Source: Candidatus Aenigmatarchaeota archaeon (GTDB taxonomy: Archaea > Aenigmatarchaeota > Aenigmatarchaeia > GW2011-AR5). Taken from it: a stretch of DNA of 34,683 bases. How positions within the stretch are numbered: position 1 is the stretch's first letter; the number at the start of each line of letters is the position of its first letter. The position numbers were made by a program, and so were the translations under genes. Positions 1 to 7,001 of the stretch are shown here, in pieces. The notes beneath the pieces are model-generated. The model saw nothing but the letters and a program-made list of their open reading frames with translations. It did no database searches and had not been told where the DNA came from. Location of the stretch: the NCBI GenBank assembly GCA_016193585.1, contig JACPRW010000001.1, forward strand, positions 123,171-157,853, written 5' to 3'.

Positions 1-1
1 T

Positions 2-157
2 GATGGCACAGAAGAGGAGCGAATCGATGCCGATGCGCAGGCGGCGCATTATCCTCAGCAGGTAATGTACAACTATGTTGAACGCAAGCGACGCAAGGAA
101 GAAGAGAAGAGGTGCTGCTGCCATGGCACTCGCTCCCTGTTTGTCCCGCGCGCTTAA
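2..157 (+). CDS. C-terminal fragment of unknown protein entering from the left edge
   Basis: An open frame runs from base 2 to a TAA at 155-157, giving about 51 residues with no start inside the window, so this would be the 3' end of a gene cut by the window edge. The fragment is acidic at first, then strongly basic (YNYVERKRRK), and ends with a CCCHG stretch. Its YNY-x-x-RKR core resembles the tail of the HTH protein at 29595-30224 (MQYNYRKR), so it may be the end of a related DNA-binding protein. This is inference from a short match. No domain can be named. Confidence 0.45.
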   Translation, partial: DGTEEERIDADAQAAHYPQQVMYNYVERKRRKEEEKRCCCHGTRSLFVPRA

Positions 158-205
158 AAAAGCACGCAGTCAGCACTATGCTGATAGCAAATGTCTTTTA
201 GCAGG

Positions 206-625
206 TCAGTGCACATCCTCTGCAGATGATACTTTAATCATCGTCCGCGCGGCTGCGGATAGTTCCGTATCAAGTGTAACCAACGCTGCTCCATGCTCCT
301 TCGCTGCCTGTACAACCAATGCATCCATGCCCCTGAGCCCTGACGTCCGTGCTATTTCGGATGCTTCCTTGGCGCGGAATTTGTTTACGTCAAGAAAATA
401 GAGGGTATCTATGTTTTCTAGGTCCCTTCCAATCCTTCCGGCAAGGTTGCCGTCGCCAGTCCTTCTTCGTATGGCTGAAACAACCTCGACAAGAATTGTG
501 CAGGGCATCACTGCAATGTGTTCTCCTTCTACAATCCTTTCCATAAGCGCCATGCAGGCATGATGCTTTTCTTCTTGTTTTCTCAATGCAGCAACTATGA
601 CTGAGGAATCAACAGTCAGAAACAT
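206..625 (-). CDS. vapC: PIN-domain ribonuclease toxin, VapC-like
   Basis: A 139-residue PIN-domain protein, the usual length of a VapC toxin, expected to be a Mg2+-dependent endoribonuclease. The acidic residues of the PIN site are visible in order: the Asp in FLTVDSSVIVAA near residue 6, the Glu in LVEVVSAIRR, the Asp in RGMDALVVQAA, and the Asp in LVTLDTEL. It starts 4 bases after the stop of the small basic gene at 630-839, the normal antitoxin-toxin order, so the two are probably one transcript. The RNA target cannot be read from the sequence. Confidence is high for the fold and good for the toxin role. Confidence 0.85.
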   Translation of the reverse strand: MFLTVDSSVIVAALRKQEEKHHACMALMERIVEGEHIAVMPCTILVEVVSAIRRRTGDGNLAGRIGRDLENIDTLYFLDVNKFRAKEASEIARTSGLRGMDALVVQAAKEHGAALVTLDTELSAAARTMIKVSSAEDVH

Positions 626-629
626 CGCA

Positions 630-839
630 TCACTTTGCCCGCTGCCTCCGTATGTCTTCTACAGCATCATGACCTGACCATTTTCGTGAAATCTCGTCAC
701 TTGCCTGCAGCAGGTTTTTCCATGCATTTTTAGATTTTTTTTTATTCCTGCTGCCAAGCCGAATAAGAACACGCTTTACTTCTCCTATCTCTTTTTCCAG
801 CTTGTCGAGGCGGCTTTTTACGTCCCCCATGCGTTTCAT
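630..839 (-). CDS. vapB: Putative VapB-like antitoxin
   Basis: A 69-residue, highly charged protein just upstream of the PIN toxin gene. The N-terminal half (SRLDKLEKEIGEVKRVLIRL) looks like a short coiled coil. The C-terminal half has DEISRKWSGHDAVEDIRRQR, of a kind often seen in archaeal VapB partners, where the tail threads into the PIN active site. The ATG at 839 is the longest start, but the TATA-like sequence at 850-859 would place a transcript start near 830, where a second in-frame ATG lies (MGDVKSRL), so a leaderless start there is possible. The partner role is inferred from gene order and composition. Confidence 0.7.
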   Translation of the reverse strand: MKRMGDVKSRLDKLEKEIGEVKRVLIRLGSRNKKKSKNAWKNLLQASDEISRKWSGHDAVEDIRRQRAK

Positions 840-870
840 AGCATCACAAATACGTATATGCGACTGATGA

Positions 871-890
871 TATTTATAGTTGATTTAAAA
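871..890 (+). promoter_or_regulatory. Archaeal TATA box of thyA-folA
   Basis: The stretch contains TATTTATA at 871-878 and ATTTAAAA at 883-890. A start of transcription about 25 bases further on falls just before the ATG at 921. This argues against the longer thyA frame, whose ATG at 858 lies upstream of these boxes. Confidence 0.55.
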
Positions 891-920
891 GTATTCGCGG
901 CATGGTATGAAAGTGAACCA

Positions 921-1787
921 ATGAAAGCCTACCTCGACATCGTCAGGAATGTGCTGGGCAACGGCACCGTGACGAAGAGCAGGACCGGCACGGACGCCAT
1001 TGCCATCGCCGGGGCGATGTTCGAGCATGACATGGCAGAAGGCTTTCCGCTGCTGACGACAAAAAAAGTGCCGTTCAGGCTCGTCGCTTCTGAGCTTGAA
1101 TTTTTTATTAAAGGCATGACCGACAAGCAGTGGCTTATTGATAACGATAACCACATATGGGACGATTGGGCAAGCCAGGACATCGTTGCGTACGGCCATG
1201 AGCCGGAAACGAAGAAGAAGATGCTGGAGTCACGGGAGCTTGGCCCCATATACGGCTGGCAGTGGAGGCACTTTGGCGCACGATACATCACTTATGACCG
1301 GAAACCTGAAGGGAATGGCGTGGACCAACTGACTGAACTGGCCAGAAAGCTCAAGGAAAAAGCGTACGACCGCAGGATGCTCGTGACCGCATGGAACCCT
1401 GCGGACAACAAACGGATGGCGCTGCCGCCCTGCCATTATGCGTTCCAGATTACAGTCATTGGCAACCGGCTGAACCTCATGTGGAGCCAGCGGTCTGTTG
1501 ACGTCGCGCTCGGCCTGCCGTTCAACATCGCCAGCTACGGCCTGCTGCTGCACCTGCTGGCAAAGGAAGCGAATCTCAGGGAAGGGCGGCTGGTCGGTTT
1601 CTTGGGCGATACCCATGTATATGTGAACCATGCAGATGGCCTGCAGCAGCAGGCGAAGCGGACGCCGTTCAAATTACCGGAAATCAAGACAGAAAACTTT
1701 ACTTCAATTTTTGACTGGGGCTATAAGGACACAAAAGCCGACAATTACCAGCACCATCCATCGATAAAATTTGAGATTGCGGTATGA
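921..1787 (+). CDS. thyA: Thymidylate synthase ThyA
   Basis: Converts dUMP to dTMP with methylene-tetrahydrofolate as carbon donor and reductant, leaving dihydrofolate. The 288-residue product has the family landmarks: SRTGT after the N-terminal helix, GFPLLTTKKV, GPIYGWQWRHFG, the active-site cysteine in LPPCHYAFQ at about residue 171, RSVDVALGLPFNIASY, and GDTHVYVNH near the end. I chose ATG 921 because homologs begin at MKxYLxxV and because the TATA boxes lie just upstream. Its last four bases (ATGA) overlap folA, so dTMP synthesis and dihydrofolate recycling are translated together. ThyA/DHFR pairs of bacterial type are patchy in archaea, many of which use ThyX, so an old transfer is plausible. 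Confidence 0.97.
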   Translation: MKAYLDIVRNVLGNGTVTKSRTGTDAIAIAGAMFEHDMAEGFPLLTTKKVPFRLVASELEFFIKGMTDKQWLIDNDNHIWDDWASQDIVAYGHEPETKKKMLESRELGPIYGWQWRHFGARYITYDRKPEGNGVDQLTELARKLKEKAYDRRMLVTAWNPADNKRMALPPCHYAFQITVIGNRLNLMWSQRSVDVALGLPFNIASYGLLLHLLAKEANLREGRLVGFLGDTHVYVNHADGLQQQAKRTPFKLPEIKTENFTSIFDWGYKDTKADNYQHHPSIKFEIAV

Positions 1788-2260
1788 GCACCATAATCGT
1801 CATCGCAGCGGTTTCTGAAAACAATGTGATAGGAAAAGGAGGAAAGCTCCCCTGGAACATACCGGAAGACCTCCAGCGGTTCAGGCAGCTGACGCTCCAC
1901 AGCCCGGTCATCATGGGGCGGAAGACATACGAGTCGCTGCCCGTGAAACCGCTGAAAGACCGGACCAACATTGTTCTCACGAGGGACAAAAACTACAGCC
2001 CTCGCGGCTGCATCGTAAAGCACTCGCTGCAGGACGCGCTGGAGTACTGCAAACAATATGGCAAGGTTTTCATTATTGGCGGGCAGTCGGTGTTCGAAGA
2101 GGGCATGAAAATCGCCGACGTTGTGGAGCTGACGAGAGTGCACAAAAATTACGATGGCGATGCGTTCTTTCCTGAAATGGTCCCTGACGAATGGGCCGTG
2201 AAGGCTGAAGAGAAAAAGGACGGCTTTTCGTTCCTGACGTATGCGCGGAGGAGAAATTAG
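1784..2260 (+). CDS. folA: Dihydrofolate reductase
   Basis: A 158-residue, bacterial-type DHFR that reduces dihydrofolate with NADPH and so regenerates the cofactor oxidised by ThyA. Landmarks: IAAVSENNVIGKGGKLPWNIPEDLQRF at the N-terminus (the WNIPEDL segment carries the acidic residue that contacts the pterin), VIMGRKTYESLP for NADPH binding, and VFIIGGQSVFEEGM for the second nucleotide-binding loop. The length is typical. The start overlaps the thyA stop as ATGA. The pair sits near glyA (2848-4095, other strand), which makes methylene-tetrahydrofolate, so the region forms a small one-carbon cluster. The stop codon is TAG. Confidence 0.97.
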   Translation: MSTIIVIAAVSENNVIGKGGKLPWNIPEDLQRFRQLTLHSPVIMGRKTYESLPVKPLKDRTNIVLTRDKNYSPRGCIVKHSLQDALEYCKQYGKVFIIGGQSVFEEGMKIADVVELTRVHKNYDGDAFFPEMVPDEWAVKAEEKKDGFSFLTYARRRN

Positions 2261-2283
2261 AAGGAAAAAGGTGGTGCACGACT

Positions 2284-2574
2284 ATGTTTGAAACGCTCCT
2301 TGCCAAGCGGATAACAGGACAGGTATAGGAGCGAAGATTCGATTATAACGGCAAAAAGCCGGTGACGCTGTACATTATCCGTGGATGCGATGGTGTAGCG
2401 TACCGGGGTGCTGTTGACGGCCATCTTGCATCGCTGGAAAAAGGAGACTGTGTTGAAGTGCATATGCGGCAATGGATGGCGCATACCTGCACATGGGTAG
2501 AAGGCAATATTGCTTCGCCACTGGACCCCTTCGTCTGGCATCCGGTAACGCAGTACCGACGCATGTGTCATTGA
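2284..2574 (+). pseudogene. Small unknown ORF interrupted by an in-frame amber codon
   Basis: From ATG 2284, preceded by a purine-rich GGTGGTG stretch, a 97-codon frame runs to TGA 2574 except for a TAG at 2326-2328. The first part reads MFETLLAKRITGQV; after the stop the frame continues ERRFDYNGKKPVTLYIIRG and on through a beta-rich sequence rich in aromatic residues, ending RRMCH. The two halves read as one small domain, and a change of TAC or TAT to TAG would explain the break. A restart at GTG 2362 would give 70 residues. TAG ends other genes here (folA, PCD), so recoding is unlikely. It lies 24 bases after folA and could be co-transcribed. I do not recognise the family. Confidence 0.5.
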
Positions 2575-2633
2575 TGCCTGTGCGCATGTTACTAAGAGAA
2601 ATGCTAAACTACTACAAGATTAAATAATTTACT

Positions 2634-2801
2634 TCAGTGCGTATGCGCCGGCGTGAAGAGGCTGTGGCAGTGGCGGACCATGTCCCCGGGAGCCGTGTGG
2701 CAGTTCCAGAGATTGAGGGAGGCAAGGACAACGAGCAACAGCACTGCCATGACAACGAGAATGATGACGAACGAGCCGAAGTCCTGCCCTTTCTTTTTCA
2801 T
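2634..2801 (-). CDS. Small single-span membrane protein
   Basis: A 55-residue ORF downstream of glyA on the same strand. It begins MKKKGQDFGSFV, followed by one long hydrophobic helix (residues about 11-31) and a short tail with two cysteines and several histidines (NCHTAP, RHCHS). The three N-terminal lysines suggest that the N-terminus stays inside and the Cys/His tail faces out. A TATA-like CTTTAA lies about 33 bases upstream. The positive-strand reading of the same interval is a charged, low-complexity shadow. The function is unknown; the Cys/His tail could bind metal, which is only a guess. Confidence 0.6.
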   Translation of the reverse strand: MKKKGQDFGSFVIILVVMAVLLLVVLASLNLWNCHTAPGDMVRHCHSLFTPAHTH

Positions 2802-2847
2802 ACTGTTAAAAATAGTGGTTTTCTTCTGACTTAAAGGTTAGGGAGCC

Positions 2848-4095
2848 CTATGCAGCCGTTTGCAGTTCCGGATAAATAGGGAACCTGCTGCACAGCTCCA
2901 TGACTTCGTTTCTGACCTGTTGCTTCACATCAGGATTGTCAGGATTCCTCAAAACGCGGAGTATCAGGTCTGCCACTGCTTCCATCTCGCGTTCCTTCAT
3001 TCCCCTGCTCGTGAGCGTCGCTGTGCCGAGGCGGATGCCTGAGGGGTCGAACGGCCTGCGTGGGTCGAACGGGATGGTGTTCTTGTTGACCGTGATGCCT
3101 GACTCGTCCAGGGCTTTTTCGGCAACCTTGCCGGTGAGCTTCTGCTGCAGGTCAACGAGCAGCAGGTGCGAGTCAGTGCCTCCTGAAACAAGGCGCATCT
3201 CCGCTCCCAAGAGCTCGAGCTTTTTGCAGTTCTTCACTATCTGGTGCGCGTAATCCCTGAATGACGGCTGCATCGCCTCTTTGAAGCATACTGCTTTCGC
3301 GGCGATGGCATTCTCATGCGGCCCCCCCTGCAGACCCGGGAATACTGCCTTGTCTATTTTCTCTGCCAGCTCCTGCTTGCAGAGGATTATTGCACCGCGG
3401 GGACCACGCAATGTCTTATGCGTCGTGGTCATGACCGCGTCTGCATATGGTACCGGCGACGGGTACGCGCCGCCTGCCACGAGACCGGCGAAGTGCGACA
3501 TATCGACGAAAAAGTATGCACCGACCTCATCGCATATCTCGCGGAACTGCCTGAAGTCGATGATGCGCGAATAGGCGGTGTAGCCTGCCTGGATGAGCTT
3601 CGGCTTGTGCTCTTGAGCCAATCTTCTTACCTCGTCGAAATCAATGAGCTCGTCCTCTTTCCGCACGCCGTACGGCACCACCGTGTAGTGCTTTCCCGAA
3701 AAATTCACCAGGTGGCCGTGCGTGAGGTGACCGCCGTGGTCGAGCCGCATGCCAAGAAAGGTATCGTGGAGCTCCATGAGCGCAAAGTAGACAGCCTGGT
3801 TCGCCGGGGAGCCTGAATACGGCTGCACGTTGGCGTGCGCTGCGCCAAAGAGCTTTTTCGCCCGCTCGATTGCAGTTCTTTCTATCCCGTCGATGAACTC
3901 CTGGCCGCCGTAGTACCGCCTTCCCGGATAGCCTTCCGCGTACCTGTTTTGCGCCGGTATCGAGAGCGCCTGCAGCACCGCCATGGAGGCGAGGTTGTCG
4001 GAAGGAATCATGTGCAGCGAGTGGCTCTGCTTCTGCAGTTCCATGAGATGCAGTGAGAAAATGTCAGGATCCTCTTTTTTCAGGTGTTCCAGCAT
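2848..4095 (-). CDS. glyA: Serine hydroxymethyltransferase
   Basis: A PLP enzyme that interconverts serine and glycine and loads the one-carbon unit on the folate carrier used by ThyA. At 415 residues it has normal length. Visible features: IPSDNLAS near residue 30 (usually SENxxS, here Asp for Glu), NRYAEGYPGRRYYGG, the Asp/His pair VDMSHFAGLVAGG near 198-206, and the PLP lysine K227 in TTTHKTLRGPRG. The Arg near the end in SGIRLGT binds the substrate carboxylate. A TATA-like TTTAAATAT lies about 35 bases before the ATG. Being of folate type, it fits the bacterial-like thyA/folA pair upstream. Confidence 0.96.
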   Translation of the reverse strand: MLEHLKKEDPDIFSLHLMELQKQSHSLHMIPSDNLASMAVLQALSIPAQNRYAEGYPGRRYYGGQEFIDGIERTAIERAKKLFGAAHANVQPYSGSPANQAVYFALMELHDTFLGMRLDHGGHLTHGHLVNFSGKHYTVVPYGVRKEDELIDFDEVRRLAQEHKPKLIQAGYTAYSRIIDFRQFREICDEVGAYFFVDMSHFAGLVAGGAYPSPVPYADAVMTTTHKTLRGPRGAIILCKQELAEKIDKAVFPGLQGGPHENAIAAKAVCFKEAMQPSFRDYAHQIVKNCKKLELLGAEMRLVSGGTDSHLLLVDLQQKLTGKVAEKALDESGITVNKNTIPFDPRRPFDPSGIRLGTATLTSRGMKEREMEAVADLILRVLRNPDNPDVKQQVRNEVMELCSRFPIYPELQTAA

Positions 4096-4149
4096 CGTTT
4101 TTATCCCTATTGAATTGGCAATGCAAATATTTAAAGAATCGGCACAACC

Positions 4150-4836
4150 TCACCGCCTTCGTGCCGTGCGCTTTTTTCTCCGCAGGTCAAACGTCGGCGA
4201 AAGCAGCGTGCAGTCGGGAGAAAACACTGGTATGGGGAATGTGATGGGGCTGCCGTTTAGTAAATAATCATTGCATGACAACCACTCGTATATCCGTTCT
4301 TGTACGACTATGCCTGCCCATAGGTCGGGGGTTACCGCTGCTTCAAGGGGGTTTCGTGGCATCAGCCGCACTTCATCGTCGTACCGGGGCCAGACGCCTT
4401 CTCTAATAGGAATCCCAAAGACTGACGTCCAGCCTTCGTCAAAGTTGTAGGCCCATCGGAGGGCATCCTCTCCCCAAATAGCTTTCTGGTACTGCTGAAA
4501 ATGCTCGCCTACTGCAAAAACTTCACCGGGGTATGCATCCATGAGCTTGCTGGCATCTACGATGATAGCGATGTCCGGAATTGCGCCACGGCCATCGTTA
4601 TATTTCGATGCATGATGTTTGGCCCTTGAGTATCGGTACGGCAACTCGTTGTTGGAGAGCAGCGCAAATGAGATGAAATCGAGGCTGAGGCTATAGGTTT
4701 TTTCCCCATGCGCTTCAAGCACCGCAGGCGGGACCAGCCCCCACTCCAGCAGTGTCCTGTAATTTTTACGCGTAAAGCTAGTGCCATGCACGAGATTTCC
4801 CGGCTTCAAGATAACTTCAGGGTCATACGGCGGCAT
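4150..4836 (-). CDS. Unknown protein coupled to aIF5B, weakly ART-like
   Basis: A 228-residue protein I cannot assign. The ATG at 4836 shares its A with the TGA of the aIF5B gene (TGATG), so I prefer it to the start four codons earlier; translation is probably coupled. The N-terminal part has NLVHGTS followed by a helix and EWGLVPP. An HGT triplet plus an L-x-x-GL-x-P turn is seen in several ADP-ribosyltransferase-like folds, and a Glu near the end (QERIYEW) could fill the third position. That assignment is speculative. The middle is rich in Tyr, Trp and acidic residues; the tail is basic (RRKKRTARRR). There is no membrane segment. Confidence 0.6.
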   Translation of the reverse strand: MPPYDPEVILKPGNLVHGTSFTRKNYRTLLEWGLVPPAVLEAHGEKTYSLSLDFISFALLSNNELPYRYSRAKHHASKYNDGRGAIPDIAIIVDASKLMDAYPGEVFAVGEHFQQYQKAIWGEDALRWAYNFDEGWTSVFGIPIREGVWPRYDDEVRLMPRNPLEAAVTPDLWAGIVVQERIYEWLSCNDYLLNGSPITFPIPVFSPDCTLLSPTFDLRRKKRTARRR

Positions 4837-6590
4837 CAGAACCCCCACGTCCTGTCCTGCTTGCGCTTCAGTTCCTTGATTTCCTCGAGCACGGCTTTCT
4901 CATTGTCCGAGAGCAGCTTCACCTGCTTGAGCAGGTCTTTGTAATGGCTGCCGTTCATGTCCGTATAGAGCACGTCGTTCTCGTCAATCTGCCTGCCGAC
5001 GGTCGGCCCGGTAATCGAGACAGCTACCTTGTCGCCTGTTTTCGCCTGAGGCATGTTCTCCCCCTGCGCCTGTATCTGCTTGATTTCACCGACCTGCTTG
5101 TCGTCCTTAAAAAGCCCGTAGCCGGGCTTGACGATGCCACCGAGCACCTCGCAGCCGACGATTGCCGGATTGCTCGCGCGGAACACATGACCGGGCAGTA
5201 TGCGCAGCTTGCCTGGCCTGATGAGCTTCTCGAGCTCGTCTTTTTCGATGGTGACTTTCGCTTCGGCAACCCACTGCTCGTACGCTTCAATGAGATGGTA
5301 GATGACGTTCGACTCGAGCAGTTTGACGTTCTTGTCCATGGCAAAGACTGCCATGTCATCGGGAGTGCGCATGTTGAAGCCGATGACGGCCCGGTGGAAC
5401 CGGTCCTTGTTCGCTTCTGCTTTGATGACGTCCGTCTTCGTTATCTGCCCGATGGTCGCTTCCTTGACCGGATGGTTCCGGAAGATGGAGAGCATCGCTT
5501 CGAGGCTGCCGATGGTGTCGGCCTTGAGGATGAGCCCTTCAGTTTCCGTATGCACTTCGATTTCTTCCCGTTCCTTGTCAAATTCTTCGAGCAAGGCTTT
5601 TGCCTCGTCCAGCGTCGCCGCGGTCCGTATTTCGGACCCGGCGATGACGTCGTCGAGCGCCGGCGCGGAGATTTTTACGCCGCTCGCCGCGACGCATTCC
5701 TCTACCTGCTGGAACTTCTTCTCGACGCGGATGTCGCGGAGCGGCTCGGGCTCGAGGAGCGCGCGTATCTTGACGATGCGGGGGTTCTTCCCGCCGATGA
5801 TGAGGTAATCGTTCTTCTTCACCGAGCCGTCGTAGATGATGGTGTCGATGGTCATGCCGAGACCGGTGACCTCTTTGACTTCGAGTATCGTTCCCTTTGC
5901 ATGGTCCGTCGTGGTGAGCTGCTGCCTGAGGAACTGCTGTGAGAGGCCGGCAAGTATCGCCAGCAGCTCGGGAATCCCTTCCCCTGTCTTCGAGGAAATC
6001 GGGATGGCGGCGACGTTCGCGCGGAAATCCTGCATCCGGTCGTAACGTTCAGCAGCGAAGCCGTGGCCTGCTGCCTGCTCGACAACACGATAGAATTTCT
6101 CCTCGAACTCCCCCTGCACGTCGCTTGACTGGCGGGAGAAGTTCTCGCTGAAGGATGCCATTTCAGGGGAGTCCCATCCCCTGATGCGGTCGATTTTGTT
6201 GACGGCGATGACAAACGGCACCTTCGCCTCCTTGAGGATGGCGATGCTCTCGTCTGTCTGCGGCATGAAGCCTTCGACGATGTCGACGACCAAGATGGCG
6301 AGGTCGGCGATGCTGCCGCCGCGCTTGCGGAGCGTCGAGAACGCCTCGTGGCCCGGCGTGTCGATGAACAAAAGGCCGGGAATGGTGATAACAAAGCGGA
6401 ATTTCTCGAGAATGCGACCTGAGATGTTTTTGATGACGTCAGTGGGTATCTGCGTTGCGCCGATAGCCTGCGTGATGCCGCCTGCCTCCTTCTGCGCTAT
6501 GATAGTCTGCCGTATTTTATCGAGCAGCGACGTTTTCCCGTGGTCGACGTGACCGAGCACCGTGATTATCGGCTGGCGCAGGCGTGGCAT
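4836..6590 (-). CDS. infB: Translation initiation factor aIF5B (IF-2 family)
   Basis: A GTPase that promotes ribosomal subunit joining during initiation. The 584-residue protein shows G1 GHVDHGKT (13-20), G3 DTPGH (77-81), G4 NKID (131-134) and G5 SSKTGEG, followed by the beta-barrel and C-terminal domains of archaeal/eukaryal IF5B. The length matches the archaeal family; no intein is present. I start at the ATG at 6590, giving MPRLRQPIITVLGHVDHGKT. A TATA box (GCTTTATAAGC, about 6637-6647) lies upstream. ndk follows the same strand upstream, and ndk-infB adjacency is a conserved archaeal arrangement, often with rpl24e, which is absent here. Confidence 0.97.
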   Translation of the reverse strand: MPRLRQPIITVLGHVDHGKTSLLDKIRQTIIAQKEAGGITQAIGATQIPTDVIKNISGRILEKFRFVITIPGLLFIDTPGHEAFSTLRKRGGSIADLAILVVDIVEGFMPQTDESIAILKEAKVPFVIAVNKIDRIRGWDSPEMASFSENFSRQSSDVQGEFEEKFYRVVEQAAGHGFAAERYDRMQDFRANVAAIPISSKTGEGIPELLAILAGLSQQFLRQQLTTTDHAKGTILEVKEVTGLGMTIDTIIYDGSVKKNDYLIIGGKNPRIVKIRALLEPEPLRDIRVEKKFQQVEECVAASGVKISAPALDDVIAGSEIRTAATLDEAKALLEEFDKEREEIEVHTETEGLILKADTIGSLEAMLSIFRNHPVKEATIGQITKTDVIKAEANKDRFHRAVIGFNMRTPDDMAVFAMDKNVKLLESNVIYHLIEAYEQWVAEAKVTIEKDELEKLIRPGKLRILPGHVFRASNPAIVGCEVLGGIVKPGYGLFKDDKQVGEIKQIQAQGENMPQAKTGDKVAVSITGPTVGRQIDENDVLYTDMNGSHYKDLLKQVKLLSDNEKAVLEEIKELKRKQDRTWGF

Positions 6591-6741
6591 AGAAGTCACC
6601 ATTCGGTGGCATTAGAAACAATAGAGCGCGAACAAGCTTATAAAGCGATTCTGGTGGAAAAGAAAATGTGAGCTGTAAAGTAAACGTCACCTAATTATAG
6701 TCGATGGCATTAGTTTTCGTACAGTTCCTCATGTCATCTAC

Positions 6742-6790
6742 TTATAGCAAGGACAGAACTTTGTCTGAATATTTCTGTCACGTGCTATAA
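6742..6790. repeat. Palindromic element bounded by TTATAGCA...TGCTATAA
   Basis: Eight bases (TTATAGCA, 6742-6749) pair perfectly with 6783-6790. Inside, GACAGA (6752-6757) pairs with TCTGTC (6774-6779), giving an almost continuous stem of 14 pairs with a 16-base loop. It lies in the gap between infB and the small ORF at 6852. The same TATAG/CTATA ends occur in elements at 8804, 8851, 27629, 31311 and 34573. Nothing else in 6602-6821 looks coding. Confidence 0.6.
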
Positions 6791-6821
6791 TCCAAGAGAA
6801 ATTTCTGGCATCTTCCAAAGA

Positions 6822-6830
6822 TTTAAATAA
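6822..6830 (+). promoter_or_regulatory. TATA box of the 49-residue ORF
   Basis: ATTTAAATA ends about 22 bases before ATG 6852, the spacing expected for a leaderless archaeal transcript. It is the main evidence that the short ORF is a gene. Confidence 0.5.
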
Positions 6831-6851
6831 TCCGCGCTGTACATGTAGCAT

Positions 6852-7001
6852 ATGAAAAAGGCAAAAACTGCAGGCATGAAAATCGTTGCATCGGTCATGC
6901 TCGGGCACAAAAGAAGTGCCGGGGAAGGCTTTGGTGGCATGAATCCGACTGATTTCTTCAGAAAGTTACGCGACGAAACGTCTAAAAAGAAAACGTGGTA
7001 A
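6852..7001 (+). CDS. Small basic protein of unknown function
   Basis: A 49-residue ORF with a well-placed TATA box. It starts MKKAKTAGMKIVASVMLGH, has a glycine-rich middle (GEGFGGMN), and ends in a charged segment (FFRKLRDETSKKKTW). Its last 20 bases overlap the 3' end of the convergent ndk-PIN gene. It is too polar for a membrane helix and carries no cysteines. Its size and charge would suit an antitoxin-like partner for the neighbouring PIN domain, but it is on the opposite strand and nothing else supports that. Confidence 0.5.
   Translation: MKKAKTAGMKIVASVMLGHKRSAGEGFGGMNPTDFFRKLRDETSKKKTW

Noticed and set aside
858-920. ATG 858 as thyA start
   Set aside because: It lies upstream of the TATA boxes and adds residues absent from the family.
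2326-2328. Pyrrolysine at the in-frame TAG
   Set aside because: TAG ends folA, PCD and the CC peptide normally, and no PYLIS-like evidence or pyl gene is seen.
2637-2834. 65-codon plus-strand frame
   Set aside because: It is highly charged and mirrors the membrane helix of the reverse-strand gene at 2634-2801, which has a better start and promoter.
4944-5942. 332-codon plus-strand frame opposite aIF5B
   Set aside because: Arg/Val/Asp-rich shadow of a confident gene; no promoter or recognisable motif.
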